Shown here: one piece after another, positions 11,990-23,640 of the stretch
Position numbering within the stretch: the stretch's first letter is position 1
How the letters are laid out: every line of letters begins with the position of its first letter
Origin: Welwitschia mirabilis
Lineage: Eukaryota; Gnetophyta; Gnetopsida; Welwitschiales
Assembly: GCA_051453625.1 (NCBI GenBank)
Contig: JBOZIK010000001.1
Span: forward strand, 264,863,934 to 264,927,933
DNA: 64,000 bases
Direction: 5' to 3'
Notes under the pieces: model-generated
Told to the model about the DNA's origin: nothing
Database searches by the model: none
What the model saw: the letters and a program-made list of their open reading frames with translations, nothing else
Made by a program: the position numbers and the translations under genes

Positions 11990-12760
11990 TGATAGTTCTA
12001 ACTCTCAAAAGTGGATTAATGCCATGAATGAGAAAATGAAGTCCATGTGTGACAATGACATTTGAGATATTGTTCCATTACCTGAAGGTGTAAAACCCAT
12101 TGGTTGCAAATGAATATTTAAAGATCAAAAGGGATTCAAAGAGTAATGTAATAAGTAATAAAGCTTGTCTTATTGTTAAGGGTTATACTTAAAAGGAAGG
12201 CATTGATTATAAAGAGACTTTCTCTTTAGTTTCTTCGAAAAACTCTCTGAGGACTATAATGGTGCTTGTGGCATATTTTGATCTTGAGTTACATCAAATG
12301 GATATCAAAACAATGTTTTTCAATGATGACATTGATAAAACAATCTACATGCAGCAACCCAAAAACTTTGTTTTGAGAGATTCAAAGAAAATTGTTTGCA
12401 AATTAAAGAAATCCATCTATGGGATTAAGCAAGCTTCCTGTTATTGATATTACAAGTTTCATCAAGTTATCACATCTTTTGGCTTTAAGCCAAATGAGGT
12501 TGATGATTGTGTATACTACAAGTTTAGTGGGAGTAAGCATATTTTCCTAGTTTTATATGTCGATGACATACTACTTGCCAGCAATAATATGGATCTAATT
12601 AATGGAACCAAGAGATTTCTATCAAAGAACTTTGATATAAAAGATATTAGAGAGTCCTATTTTGTATTAGGAATCCAAATACACTGAGATCATTTTTGGG
12701 CTATTCTTGGATTATCATAAACAAGATATATTAAAAAGGTTCTTAAATGGTTTAGCATGC
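11990..12760 (+). pseudogene. C2 reverse transcriptase
   Basis: Copia RT blocks occur in order: a WINAMNEKMKSM start (about 12012), VPLPEGVKPIGCK, ELHQMDIKT with the first catalytic Asp (about 12286-12312), FVLRDSKKIVCKLKKSIYGIKQAS (12374-12440), then YVDD at 12556-12567 with both Asp intact. Frameshifts lie near 12130-12250 and stops at several points. RT would copy element RNA into DNA. The separate open pieces at 12259-12447 are fragments of this one domain. Confidence 0.88.
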
Positions 12761-13541
12761 AAGATTGTAAATCAGCTGATACCACTATGGCTAAAGGAGA
12801 AAAGTTTAGTCTTGTCTAATGCCCTAAGAATGATTTTGAAGCTAAAGAAATGCAAAATATCTCTTATTCTTTAGCTATAGGGAGTCTAATTATGCACAGG
12901 TTTGTACATGTTCAGACATAGCATACATTGTTGTGATGTTAGGCAGATATCTAAGCAATGCTGGTTTGGATCATTGGAAAGCAGCCAAAAGGGTTATGTG
13001 GTACTTGCAGAGAACAGAAGATTACATGCTCACATATAGGAGATCGGATTATCTTGACATCATTGGTTATACTGATTTCAATTTTTCTAAATTCCAAGAT
13101 AGCTTAAAATCCATATCAAAATATATTTATATTCTGGCTGGAGGAGCTGTCTCTTGGAAAAGTATCAAGAAACCTCTTATGACAACTTCCACCATGGAAG
13201 CAGAGTTCATAGCTTGTTACAAGGCATCTAATCATCGAAAGTGTCTATAAAGTTTTGTCACGGGGCTATGCATAGTGAGTGGTATTGAAAGACCATTCAA
13301 ATTGTTATGTAATAATAAGTCAACAGTGTTGTATGCCAATAATAATAAGATCTTAACAAGCTCTAAGCACATAGATGTCAAGTTCCAAGTTGTAAAGGAA
13401 ATAGTTTAGAAAAAGAAATTGTCTTTAGAGCATATTACTATAAACTTCATGATTGTGGATCCACTTACTAAGGTATTACCACTAAAGGTGTTTCATGAGT
13501 ACAATGCTCATATGGGTATTATTGTAGTTAAGGATATTTAG
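12761..13541 (+). pseudogene. C2 RNase H and pol C-terminus
   Basis: After RT the frame gives the conserved copia stretch MLGRYLSNAGLDHWKAAKRV, then RNase H (GYTDFNFSKFQDS; the first catalytic Asp is in TDF), TMEAEFIACYKAS (Glu of the active site) and LFCNNKSTVLY-like and KHIDVKF regions up to a final FHEYNAHMGI segment. A clean run spans 12933-13250. A TAA at 13248-13250 and others break the end. RNase H would remove the RNA strand of the cDNA hybrid. Confidence 0.87.
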
Positions 13542-13838
13542 TTTTAGTAATAATTTGTAATTTCATTGCTTATATAACGTAAACATATTTTTAGGATATT
13601 TCATTTTTAAGATTAACTTCTATAGAAATAAAGTATTCAGTTTGATTATACTCTGATTTTATGAGGTTGATCTCACTAAGATTTAAAGTGGACTAGTTAG
13701 AAATAGGCATCTTATGGATTACATTGGATGATATTTCCATGCTACATGCCTATACTTGATCCATGTTATTGGTTATATTGATATATGTAAACATTGATGG
13801 ATATTGTTACAGTAATTGTAGCATAGATCGCTTTAATA
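13542..13838 (+). other. C2 3' untranslated region
   Basis: Non-coding sequence between the end of pol and the gap. The polypurine tract expected just before the 3' LTR is not visible and probably lies in the gap. Confidence 0.6.
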
Positions 13839-13991
13839 NNNNNNNNNNNNNNNNNNNNNNNNNNNNNNNNNNNNNNNNNNNNNNNNNNNNNNNNNNNNNN
13901 NNNNNNNNNNNNNNNNNNNNNNNNNNNNNNNNNNNNNNNNNNNNNNNNNNNNNNNNNNNNNNNNNNNNNNNNNNNNNNNNNNNNNNNNNNN
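13839..13991. other. assembly gap (153 N)
   Basis: The gap covers the C2 polypurine tract and, by comparison with the 5' LTR, about the first 12 bases of the 3' LTR. Confidence 0.97.
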
Positions 13992-14434
13992 GGACCTACA
14001 TACAATGTATATGGGCTTATTATGATTATTCGGTTACAATTGATTATTTGGTTACAATTGTATATTATGTGCTATCATATGATATGGTCCAAATAAATGT
14101 GATCCACTCAAGTTAAGATTAAGTGGGCATTAAAATCTTCTTGTAGAGTATGGGTCCATATTTATGTGTAGATACCCAATCTGTTTATTTTCTATTGATT
14201 AGAAATAAGGGTCTATAAATGGATAGGGTTATGGTCCTCAGTTAAACGAACATAGTTTCATACTAAGATCTCATCATATGAGAGAGAAAACACTAACGCT
14301 CATATCAATTGGAAGATACCTAACCTAAAGGGGATTCAATGGAGTCAAGTACTCTTCCATCTTCTTGTTCTAATCTAGATAATTTGATATGAAAGTTAAA
14401 GTTTATTATTTGGTAATGAAATTTAATTCCTACA
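13992..14434 (+). repeat. C2 3' LTR (first bases in gap)
   Basis: It aligns with 7783-8235 with scattered substitutions, mostly transitions, and ends in TTCCTACA. The divergence of the pair shows an old insertion. The 5-bp flank TAGGT follows at 14435. Confidence 0.9.
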
Positions 14435-14439
14435 TAGGT

Positions 14440-15056
14440 CACCTCCTTGTGTTGTGCATTCATGTTCTCTGGTGTCCTACATTAGACTCAGGCATTGAAA
14501 TATGCCTGCCTTGTATGATACACCTCCATCCATGTTCTTGCATCCTATGCGCTTGACGCTAGTTGCAAATGCACCTCATTAATGCCTAAAATTCTATTCC
14601 ACCTAATCTCTTAGTCCTCACTAAAAATTTAGAAATGTAGGTTCATTAACTCATTAATAAGCTTCTTACTCTTCTCCCAATAATCATAAATATCTATGAA
14701 ACTGGTCCTCCCCCTCCTTCTCATCTTTTCATCTCTAAACCTGCACCTACCAACTTCTTCATCATGTACTTTCTATTCGAGTTTGAAATGCCCCTAGTGC
14801 CTTTCTCTATTGATTACTTTACCTTCCTGCTAATCAGCTTTCTACTGTCCCTCCTTATCATGCACCTTTTTGGTGCCCTTCTTCTTCAGTTTCTCTTATT
14901 GAACTCCTCTAAGCTCAGCCTGCATACATGCTGTCTCTTACAGTTACCTCTCTATGTGCCCTTGGAATCTTTCTTCTTTGTCGTATCTATGCTTTCCATT
15001 GTAGCGCCTTCCTCCACATTCATATCTACCCCCTTGGACATTAAATAAAACCCTTC
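14440..15056. other. pyrimidine-rich locus, right part
   Basis: Continuation of the CT-rich segment broken by C2. The plus strand is dense in CTT/CCT runs and contains a Leu/Phe-rich 94-codon open frame (14764-15048) that looks like a composition effect. The complementary, purine-rich strand reads as a Lys/Arg/Glu-rich degenerate frame with stops. I cannot assign a family. Confidence 0.45.
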
Positions 15057-16974
15057 CTTTTTTCATATGATTTGGATTATTTAACTCATAGCCCTGAAAA
15101 TTTCCTTAAGACCAGAGCCTTTCAATAATGCATACAAAGGTAACTTAGCTATACTGATTAATGAAGAGTGATTAAGGTCTTTCTTGAGGTGTCTTGGGTT
15201 TGACTCCAACCTCACGCATTTTACCCCATAATTTATATGAAACATATTATAACATACCTAGGTGTTGTATTTTTAATATGAAACCTTTGTTAACTAAAGG
15301 CTTATAGAAATTACATGGAATAGATTACCTATCTATGCTTATGCACTTCAAATAGTATAATATCTTTAAAATTGGATTTTTTATTGAACATTAGTTCTTG
15401 TATTGTACTTCATAATATTATCTACTAATACTTGAGTTCATTTGTAAGACATGTTTAAATATTATAGTGTGATAATCACACTTAAATCTATCTTCTTTTC
15501 TATTTATACCATAGTGATAGATAATTGGAAATATTACAAAAACAAAAAGAGAACATGTTTAATAAAAAGATATGTTCCATGGTGATTATCTATAACTAAC
15601 TTTAATATTCATAACTTATAGGGAGTCATTACAAATTAATATCATATATGATACATTACTATCTTAAGAATTTAGTGGAAGATTAGAAACTGGACACTAC
15701 AGGAGGAAACTGACAACTTAAGAATGGATGTAAATTTATGCTATGTTATTATCAAATTCATGAAGAATATGATAAAATATTAGTAGTATATTATGACTTT
15801 ATTATAATATATTATGGGTTATTATAAGCTAACTTTATGATGCAAGTTAGTTAGGTGGAGCTATGCTACAAAAAGGGAAAGTGGTTGTAATAATTAGATA
15901 GATGGTATAAAGGAAGGAATAACAAACTCACTACAACTACAACTACACCTATAAATATGCATTATAGAGGATACAAAAAGCATCTTTTTAGAGTCTTGGA
16001 GAAGATCTAGGAAGCACATTTAAGGTGAAGAGATCACATTGAGAGAATTTTGAAGTGACTTCCTAAGCTACTGTACCTATTGTAAAAACATAGGAAGTGG
16101 CCAATTATTGTATTTTCTTGATAAGTAATACAAGATATGTTATTTTGAAAATAGTCTTATGTTGTTAAAGTGTGTAACTTGTGAAATTTCCATGATGTCT
16201 TTTTCTTATTCTTAATATTAACATTAGATAGAGTTAATATTAAGATAGTGTATTAGTTAGGAATAATTGGTGCACATAATCTAGCTATGTTTTCTTTGTT
16301 CTAGTTATTATTATTTATCCATATTCTATAAATTGTTGTATATAAGTAAAGTAAGTATCATAATACCTTTTTCCCATGAATAGTCATTTCGACAAAGTAT
16401 GTGTCTTAATGAAATAAGAAAGTATTTATTTAAGTCAAAAGTAAAAAAAGAAGTAATCTCCATATAAAAATTATTAATGATTAAATTTTGTGTATAAATG
16501 TGGTAATTTAGTTGTATGTTTTTCCAACACTTTGTTAATGTAATGATTTCTTTTTAAATATGTTATTGGAACTAGTTAACTATTTCATAGTATTTTTTAT
16601 TAAATTATAGGCTTGTCACATATTTATTCTTTTCATTGTCTTGCAAGATTTCCTTTCATTGCATTTAATCATTTAATTCCATAACTTACCTTGTCTTCTA
16701 TTCAGTTAGGTATTTCATGTAAAAGCTTCACTAATATTAAATGGTTTAATTATAATTTTTAAATTTACTAATGAAGAGGTTCATTACCTATTAATACGAA
16801 TAGAATTTAATTGGGTAATAAGATCTAATATTTCCTAAATTATAATTTTTCTTCATTTCAAATTATACTATCTAAAAATATTTATGATTCTAGATTCTAT
16901 ATATGATTCCTTTAATATTAATAATTTATCCTTATCTTATCCTTGTCATAAGCCTGTTCATAATACTCCATAAT
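15057..16974. other. unassigned; weak SINE-like motif
   Basis: AT-rich. At 15130-15230 a TTAGCTATACTG-like box followed by GGGTTTGACTCC resembles the A and B boxes of a tRNA-derived SINE, but no tail or second copy is seen. The rest, including the somewhat less AT-rich 15840-16100, shows nothing I can name. Confidence 0.35.
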
Positions 16975-18830
16975 CCATTTAGAGTACCTTTACTTTTTTT
17001 GATGGGATACTCATTTCCAAAAAGTTTTCTCTTTATGAATTAGAGGCCCTAAAGTTTATTAAAACCTCTTACTATGACTTTATAGATGTGAAAGAGCATC
17101 ATTAAGAATATCAAAGAGTTTTACTTAGGTTTATTTTCATTCTATATTATGCTGCTTTAGGTCTATTAATTAGCTGTGATAGATTTCTTTGTCAACTTTC
17201 TAAATAGATGCTTTTTATTTTATCCTTTAATTATATAGAAATGTATGTTTTCATGAGAGTTAAAGTATTTACTCTAAGATTATATCTTAACTTTATAAAG
17301 CCTAAAAAACTTCAAGTTCAGGAAACCTCACTTGTGAAGAAATTCTTCTCTCCTTATAATTTACATTTCATGGTGAAAATTTATTTGTACATGTTAAAAA
17401 ACTTATGCTTTCAAGTGGTATAAATATGCCATTGTCTTTCCTACCTATTGTTCATACTCATGGAGGTATTCTAGTTCCTAGTCAGAAGAGTGGTCTAATA
17501 CATTCCTCTACTAGTGGGATTTTTTTTTCCCTTAAAGGTAATGATATTTGTCTCTCTATCTTTTTTTCTTAACTAATGCTATTTATTAATGAATTTAATT
17601 TCTTCTATAGATGGATTTCTAAGAAGAATATTCATCTAGTACTCCTTATTTGTTAGTTCATAAAGGGAGTGAAAAACTTACTTTATAACCTTCTATTTAG
17701 GATGTAGATGAAAAAGAAGATGATTCTTCTTTGAATATGCTCTATCGCAATAAGTAATGAGTTATTGTAAGTATTTGTTGTTACTTTATTTATCCTCTTT
17801 ATTCTATTATAGCTACTTGTATATTATTATTTCCTAAGTATTTATTATAGGACTATTGTTAACCTCCTTTTTATAATCCTACTCCACAAAAGGGAAAACT
17901 AAGTATGGTCAACCATAAAGGTATTCATTCCAGAATAAAGTAAGTGAATTATCTAGTTTACTTTCATTAGATAGTTTAGAGGTTCTAAATTTTGATGAAC
18001 TTAAAGAGAATCAATTTGATAAAGTAATTAACTTTGATACTTTCTTGGAGAAGACATATTTCTTAAATGCTTCATTAGTTGGACTCAAGGCATTCATTCC
18101 ATCCATGGTGATTTATCCTTTAGTATTATTTGAAACCCTACATCCTCTTACTTCTACTATGTTAGTTTTGTTATATTTTTATTTTGAAGTGGATATGTTA
18201 TTTTTCATCCTACTCTCTAATTTAGTATAAAAGGCTCAATCTTTAATCACTAGTATTAAGAAATAAGAATAATTAGGGGATATACTAGTTTAGTAGGTAA
18301 GTGAAAGATCTTACTAAGAGGAGGCTTTTCATTTTAGAGACCGTATGAAGGTCAACTTTGAAGAAGATTTTTAAATGGCTCAAGTGAAAAACATTATCTA
18401 GGATAATCATATGAATTCCTTATTAAACCCCATCCATAATAATAATCCTTCAAGATATAAACGTCATGTACTAAATTGCATGTTTTAAAATGTGCTAGTT
18501 GAAAAATGTTAAATTTTGAAATCATATGCAATTTCCCTCCTTTTTTTCCTTTTCATTTTCTAAATAATTAACATATATCTCTTTTATATTGATATATATG
18601 ATTTTTTTTTTAAGAATTAGTCCTTCAATAATAAGCAAGTTTGGATGAAAAATGCTATGATAACCCTTTCTTAGAAGGACTAGCAGATCATCCATTTAGA
18701 GTGATTTTTGTATTGTGCATTAGAAAGGTTTTTGATAGTAACGCCTATGCCTTTATCATATGTAATTTTTTTTTAAAAAAGCACTTAAAGGCTTTGATTC
18801 ATTATATCCTTATTTTGTTAAATCACTAAT
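16975..18830 (+). pseudogene. unidentified exon-like coding relics
   Basis: I do not recognise this gene. On the plus strand, segments with coding-like composition alternate with AT-rich spacers. One covers about 17003-17213 (SLYELEALKFIKTSYYDF and YYAALGLLISCDRFLCQLSK segments). A second covers about 17340-17540 (HVKKLMLSSGINMPLSF and HTHGGILVPSQKSGLIHSS segments). It ends before a GTAATG and is followed by a T-rich tract and TTCTATAG at 17605-17612, like an intron of about 75 bp. Further pieces lie at 17960-18230 and 18641-18829. Single stops break most of them. It may be a decayed host gene or an unclassified transposon gene; evidence is composition and possible splice sites only. Confidence 0.3.
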
Positions 18831-19148
18831 ATAGTAAGGATGTCACAATGCATTGTTTTCTACCAAATGACACTAAAGGAAAAATCCTTTCAAACTCACT
18901 TGACCCTTCCTTGGGTGGGTCATGTTCTCATGTATATTTTGGTTATGATGATTTCAACTAGGAGTGATGTGTGATCAAGGATATTAATTTGACTTTTTAA
19001 TGTACTCCATTATTTTGTAGTTGTCACTATTGTTTGTTTGTTAGTTTTTGACTTGTAACTTTACTCTATTATACTTGACCTATTTTATTGGTAATGAAAT
19101 ATAGAATTATTATTTTTTCTAAAAATATTTTTGATTTAAGAATTACTT

Positions 19149-19161
19149 GGCTCTAATACCA
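19149..19161 (-). promoter_or_regulatory. PBS-like site (tRNA-iMet), minus strand
   Basis: On the minus strand TGGTATTAGAGCC differs from the initiator-Met PBS by one C-to-T. Two bases away the plus strand reads TATAACATTCCC, matching the TGTAACATCCC-type LTR end of many plant elements with one transition. No matching gag was found to the left. Confidence 0.45.
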
Positions 19162-19163
19162 AT

Positions 19164-20599
19164 TATAACATTCCCATTTACTTTTAAAAAACAAAGATCA
19201 AAGGTATTTAATACTAAAATAGAAATATGATGTAAGAATAATGAAAAGTAAAAAATAATTGCATCTTTATTAAAAATAAGAAACATCATCATAAATAAAA
19301 GGAACTATGAAACTCATATTTATTTCCTTAAGACTCCAAAATTAAACTTGTAACTCCATTAATGTTAAATACAAAACCTTGATATAGTAGCCTGAATAGG
19401 TTATAATACCTTTAAGATTTAAATTATAGGACCATTGTAAGCTAAGCTATTTTATCAAGGACTCAATATACCAATGAAAATTACATTCATGCTCTGTATT
19501 TTTTCAAAAACCCCATTTAACATTGAAAAAACAATGTGACTCTTTAAAATAACACTTTCACAAGGGTCTTACCCCTTAGATAACTATTATATTATTAACT
19601 ACTTACTTAAAAAATTATTAAATTACTAAGAAATGATGACACAAAGTCCTAATAAAAGGTTTTGAGAACATTATAGGAATATTATATAGGAGAATATCAT
19701 TCCAAAGTTGGGTGGGTAAGGTAGAAAAAAGTAGTCAAAATAATAAGTATATAAGAAATCTTAATAAAGCCTAAGAAAATACTTATAAGTAATTGCACAA
19801 GTTGGGATAACTATTGATCATTAAAACATGGAAAAAGGAAAAGAAAAAACTAATAGCCTAGATAATTTCTTCTTGAAGAATTATTATAACTCATGTTTAT
19901 GAGGAATTTTAGTAGCTTTATATTACATACAAACTATTATAAAAAATGATACTTTGTTATTATCATGCTCAAGCAGATGGACAACTAGTTTCAGCCTCAT
20001 AAGAGGCATTTTCTATTATATTCCTTTAATTATGAAGTTATCGAATGTTTCATCATTGTATCATGATTGATAGTAGCATTTATGTAGAAAATGTAAACTT
20101 TTCAATAGGAGGTTATGACATTCTATCTATATCCTATTGTCAACTCTATCTTATAATTAATAGAATCTGAATAAGAAAGATAAATCCTAAGATGAAGAAG
20201 ATGCGACAACTAGCTTCATAGATTTATTATTAAAGTATAACTCCAAAATACATGCTCAAAATTATCTTTATCTTGGTAAATAGGAAATGTAGGCTACTAA
20301 TCCCTAGGCATGAATGATGATGACCAATAGATAATCTTTTATGAATTAACACACTAAAGGAAAACTTTACATTTAGGTTGGGACTTGAATTTTTAGAGAG
20401 AAAAATATAGTTCTTTTCCTTACTAATCATGATTCCATTTTATATTTAGTATTTTCTAAGTATTTTAAAAATTATTATACAATAATTAAACTCTTTAAAT
20501 GGAAAAATTACATAAAACAATACCATTCAGCCAATTTTAACCTTTCCTAGTCTTTTAATTATTCTTCTTTACAAAACTCTTAATATGTTTAATCATAGG
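19164..20599 (-). repeat. LTR-like sequence, far end undefined
   Basis: It starts at the terminus beside the PBS-like site. The outer end and a second copy are not visible, so this may be a truncated element. The small minus-strand ORF at 20430-20230 has no recognisable domain. The part beyond about 20200 may belong to the LINE flank instead. Confidence 0.3.
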
Positions 20600-21508
20600 A
20601 AAGTTTGGATTTTGAATCTTTTATATATATTTAAGAGTTAATTATCTAACAATGTAATTATCATTATATAAAAGATAAATTGATCAAGATAAATGAAATA
20701 AAATTTTATCAATCTTATAACTTTATCTCAAAAATGAGTGCCAATGTAATTATTATTAACATTAAATATTTCAGATAACTAAGGAAAATGAGTTTTAAGA
20801 TTAGTAAGAGAAAGATCATTAGGATTTCATGAAATATGTTCTTTAATATTTTGCTATAATTTTTAAATTTGTTTAAAAAACATGAAAAAAGTACATCTAA
20901 ATTGCAGCAAATGAAGTTTTGTAATGCATTCATGGTATCTTTATGAATGATGAGACTTTCAATTAGTAAAATAATATTTAATAATACTTTTCAAGGTTCT
21001 TAAACATTTAAAGACCTAATTATTCATTTGGTTTCTAGAAAAATGACTTATATTTGCAAGAAAGGGATTCACAAGCCATCATGATCCTTAGTCCATTAAC
21101 AAGTAATCTAAGATATTTTGTTCAAAATTTTATGGTTATTATAATTTTTTTTTTTTGTAAGTGACATCAAAGGATCATATTAACAAAATCATAGGAGTTC
21201 TTAGAAGGATACATAAAGGAAGCATATAATACTAGAATGGAACTAAGAATATAAGTAAAAATAATAACTCATCTAATTAAAGACAAAAGTTTAACTATTA
21301 ATTTTAAAATTTTAATTTTCACTTTTTTCACTACTCTTTTCTATATAGCTAAGGAAACGTCAACTAAAATAAGATAAATACTAAGGATTATAAAATAATC
21401 ACTATAATAAATCCATTAAATATTATATCTAAATATATATAATGGCATATTCATTAACCTTGAATGAATGACTTGAGTTTTATCTCAATTGATTTTACAG
21501 CTAGAAGC
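20600..21508 (-). pseudogene. LINE reverse transcriptase, C-terminal part
   Basis: On the minus strand, immediately left of C3, the frame reads Ser-Cys-Lys-Ile-Asn-stop-Asp-Lys-Thr-Gln-Val-Ile, matching the conserved SGLKIN..KT block just after the FADD motif of plant LINE RT. Farther on, at about 21110-21060 and 20960-20800, weaker matches follow to the YLGLP-type and KIP..V...I..... FLW-type blocks. It joins in frame with the RT half at 29909-30330 on the other side of C3. Stops and shifts are frequent. The end near 20600 is approximate. Confidence 0.55.
21504..21508. repeat. C3 target-site duplication, left (GAAGC)
   Basis: GAAGC directly before the LTR matches GAATC (29909-29913) after the other LTR at four of five positions, as expected for an old 5-bp duplication. 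Confidence 0.6.
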
Positions 21509-22835
21509 TGATAGGATCAAGAACCCTAGAGCAGGGGTGAATAGGTTTTTTTTCAAAAGTTTAAGCTTAAAACAACTTAATGAAATCTAATCATAGATTG
21601 CATATAATTAAATAATAAAATCAAGATCATGCATATAAGGAAAGAGAAATAGAGTGTAAAGAATAAAACAAAAACTACCAGTTCGGATGCATGTGGTTCG
21701 GGAACTTCCCTACTCCACTCTCAATGATCAGCTTCTCCCAAGTTTGATCTTGGATCTTTGTTACTTCATAGGATTTTTTAGGCTCACTAGTTAACCCTTA
21801 TAAGTGGACTTTTATAGGCTAATTCTCAATCTTAATAATGGATTTTTACAAGCTAAGTCTTAACCTTTGACAATAGACTTTTGTAGGCTAAGTCTCAACC
21901 TTTAAAGACAAATAAAAGTGATGCAATGATGCCTTTGTAGCTTTGATATCACTTGTTTAGTATCAGTACATAAAATGGAGCTCTTCTCTAAATGAATATA
22001 GTGATGAAGTCCTTAGATCTGATTCTGAGTGATGTTCTATTCAAGGATAAATCTCCTCAATCAGATATGAATTAGTACAAAAGATGTTCTAATGAAATAT
22101 GCTACTTGATCTTTCAGATCCATAATGAATATGCTAATTTTAAAAATGTGCCAAAAGATCTCTAGGTTATCTCTTGCCTATGTATATATAATGGAGGATT
22201 ACTAAGGTTTAATACAATTAAATTGCACCTCCAATGGCTACAAACACCTAGAAAATGGCTGGGTAATATCTAGGTAATGGATACATAACATCTACAAGAT
22301 TTACTTTTCCGTATCATTCGATCGACCCTATAAATATCTAGTTAATCCCATAAGGACACGGTCGACACATCCTAGATCTAGATGATCCCTTGTCTCTCAG
22401 TTTGGAACTATGGACTTATCAGCTTTTTAGGTTTAGTTGACCTCATGAAAATTTGATTGACCCCTTCTTTTTTTGGTCTGGGACTTGATTGTTAGTTCCT
22501 TAAATCTAGTCGATCCCATGAATATTTGGTCAACCCCATTCCTCTATGTCTGGGACTATTGGTTCTTGAGATCATAGGTCTAGCCGATTCCTTCATAATC
22601 TATTTGACACCTCTAGGTTCAGTTCATTTCTATTGTGTCTGCTTTAGGTGTAATTAACCCCTATAGGATCCTGTCAATGCCCATTGGAGGTAAATATAAC
22701 TAAGCATTTTCTTTTATGCATTTTGGTCCACATATTTCACCTGCATAACTCAAACTCATTTGCACATAATAATAAACAAATTTGCACTACACTAAAGGAA
22801 TTAGTCTAACATTAATTGGTAAATATAATTAAACA
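21509..22835 (-). repeat. C3 3' LTR
   Basis: It begins TGATAGGATCAAGAACCC and ends AAACA on the plus strand, and aligns throughout with 28574-29908. Shared words include CAAAGTTTAAGCTTAAAACAAC-like start sequence, repeated 'taggctaagtctcaacctt' units and several GTCGAC-like motifs. Next to its right end is the polypurine tract. Confidence 0.9.
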
Positions 22836-22847
22836 ATCTCCTCCTTT
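22836..22847 (-). promoter_or_regulatory. C3 polypurine tract
   Basis: On the minus strand AAAGGAGGAGAT directly precedes the LTR start (TGTTTAATT). It would prime plus-strand DNA synthesis. C4 has a similar tract at 40524. Confidence 0.8.
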
Positions 22848-23640
22848 GACATTGATGGCAAACAATTTAGTAATTCCAAAGATTTAAACAATTTAAACTC
22901 ATTCAATAAACATTTTAAAGAGCACATTAAAGAACCAAAAATCTCCCTCTTACATCAAGACATATACATATGTAAGTAAAAGATAAGATAGGTAATATTT
23001 TCTCCTCCTTTAATTAAATAGCACAAAATATTCAAAAATTATAATAAAAAGAGCATATTAAATTGAATATTGAATATTAAAATCACTGCATCTTCTCTTT
23101 CCCTTTGACATCAATGGTAAATAATAATCATATTTAGGCACCTTTAAAAGCATATTCTTCCCCCCCATGTTTATACTAAATGATAAATACTGATAATCCA
23201 AAAATTTGAAAACATATTGAGGCAATTTAAATAGATAAATTATGCTTTTAAATGAGATAATCTTGAATATGGATAAAATTCTACCAAAATTAATGATCAA
23301 AACAACACTTATGAATTACATACTTAAATGATACCATTTAAACTGTAATGATAATGCAACATATGATAAAAACATTTTAGTTCATTTTTACTTTACATGA
23401 TAATTTTAATTTTGTTTCAATTAATATCAAAATAATGTAAGATTTAACCTCAAACATAAGACTGAATTTCATTAACAATAATAAGCTATTACAAGGTTTC
23501 ATACTAAACAAGAAAGAAAGAAATATTTATCAAAAGCATACATCTAAAAAATTCCATAAAAAAAAGGTATAAAACTCTTTTTTTAACAACAAGAATAAAA
23601 GAGAGAGCAACATAACAAAGATCTAAAAAACAAGAAAGAT

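Larger units (their letters stand above)
7771..14434 (+). mobile_element. C2: full-length, inactive Ty1/copia retrotransposon
   Basis: The element has a 465-bp 5' LTR, a perfect tRNA-iMet PBS, gag, protease, integrase, RT, RNase H and a matching 3' LTR in copia order. Flanking bases CAGGT (7766-7770) and TAGGT (14435-14439) look like a 5-bp target duplication with one transition. The LTR starts TATTGAAATA where TGTTGAAATA is expected, and the 5' LTR ends TATA where the 3' LTR ends TACA, again single transitions. Two gaps remove the 5' leader and the start of the 3' LTR. Stops throughout pol make it dead. Confidence 0.9.

Noticed and set aside
14764-15048. Hydrophobic 94-codon ORF that looks like a membrane protein
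   Set aside because: The Leu/Phe/Ser content follows from the CT-rich strand; there is no conserved motif and no neighbouring gene signal.
21151-21161. Poly-T run near the LINE that might be a poly-A tail
   Set aside because: It lies inside the region aligning with RT, too early for the LINE 3' end, and homopolymer runs are common here.
23058-23300. Minus-strand ORF of 80 codons between the C3 polypurine tract and third ORF
   Set aside because: AT-rich, no motif, and not in the reading frame of the third ORF; taken as chance.
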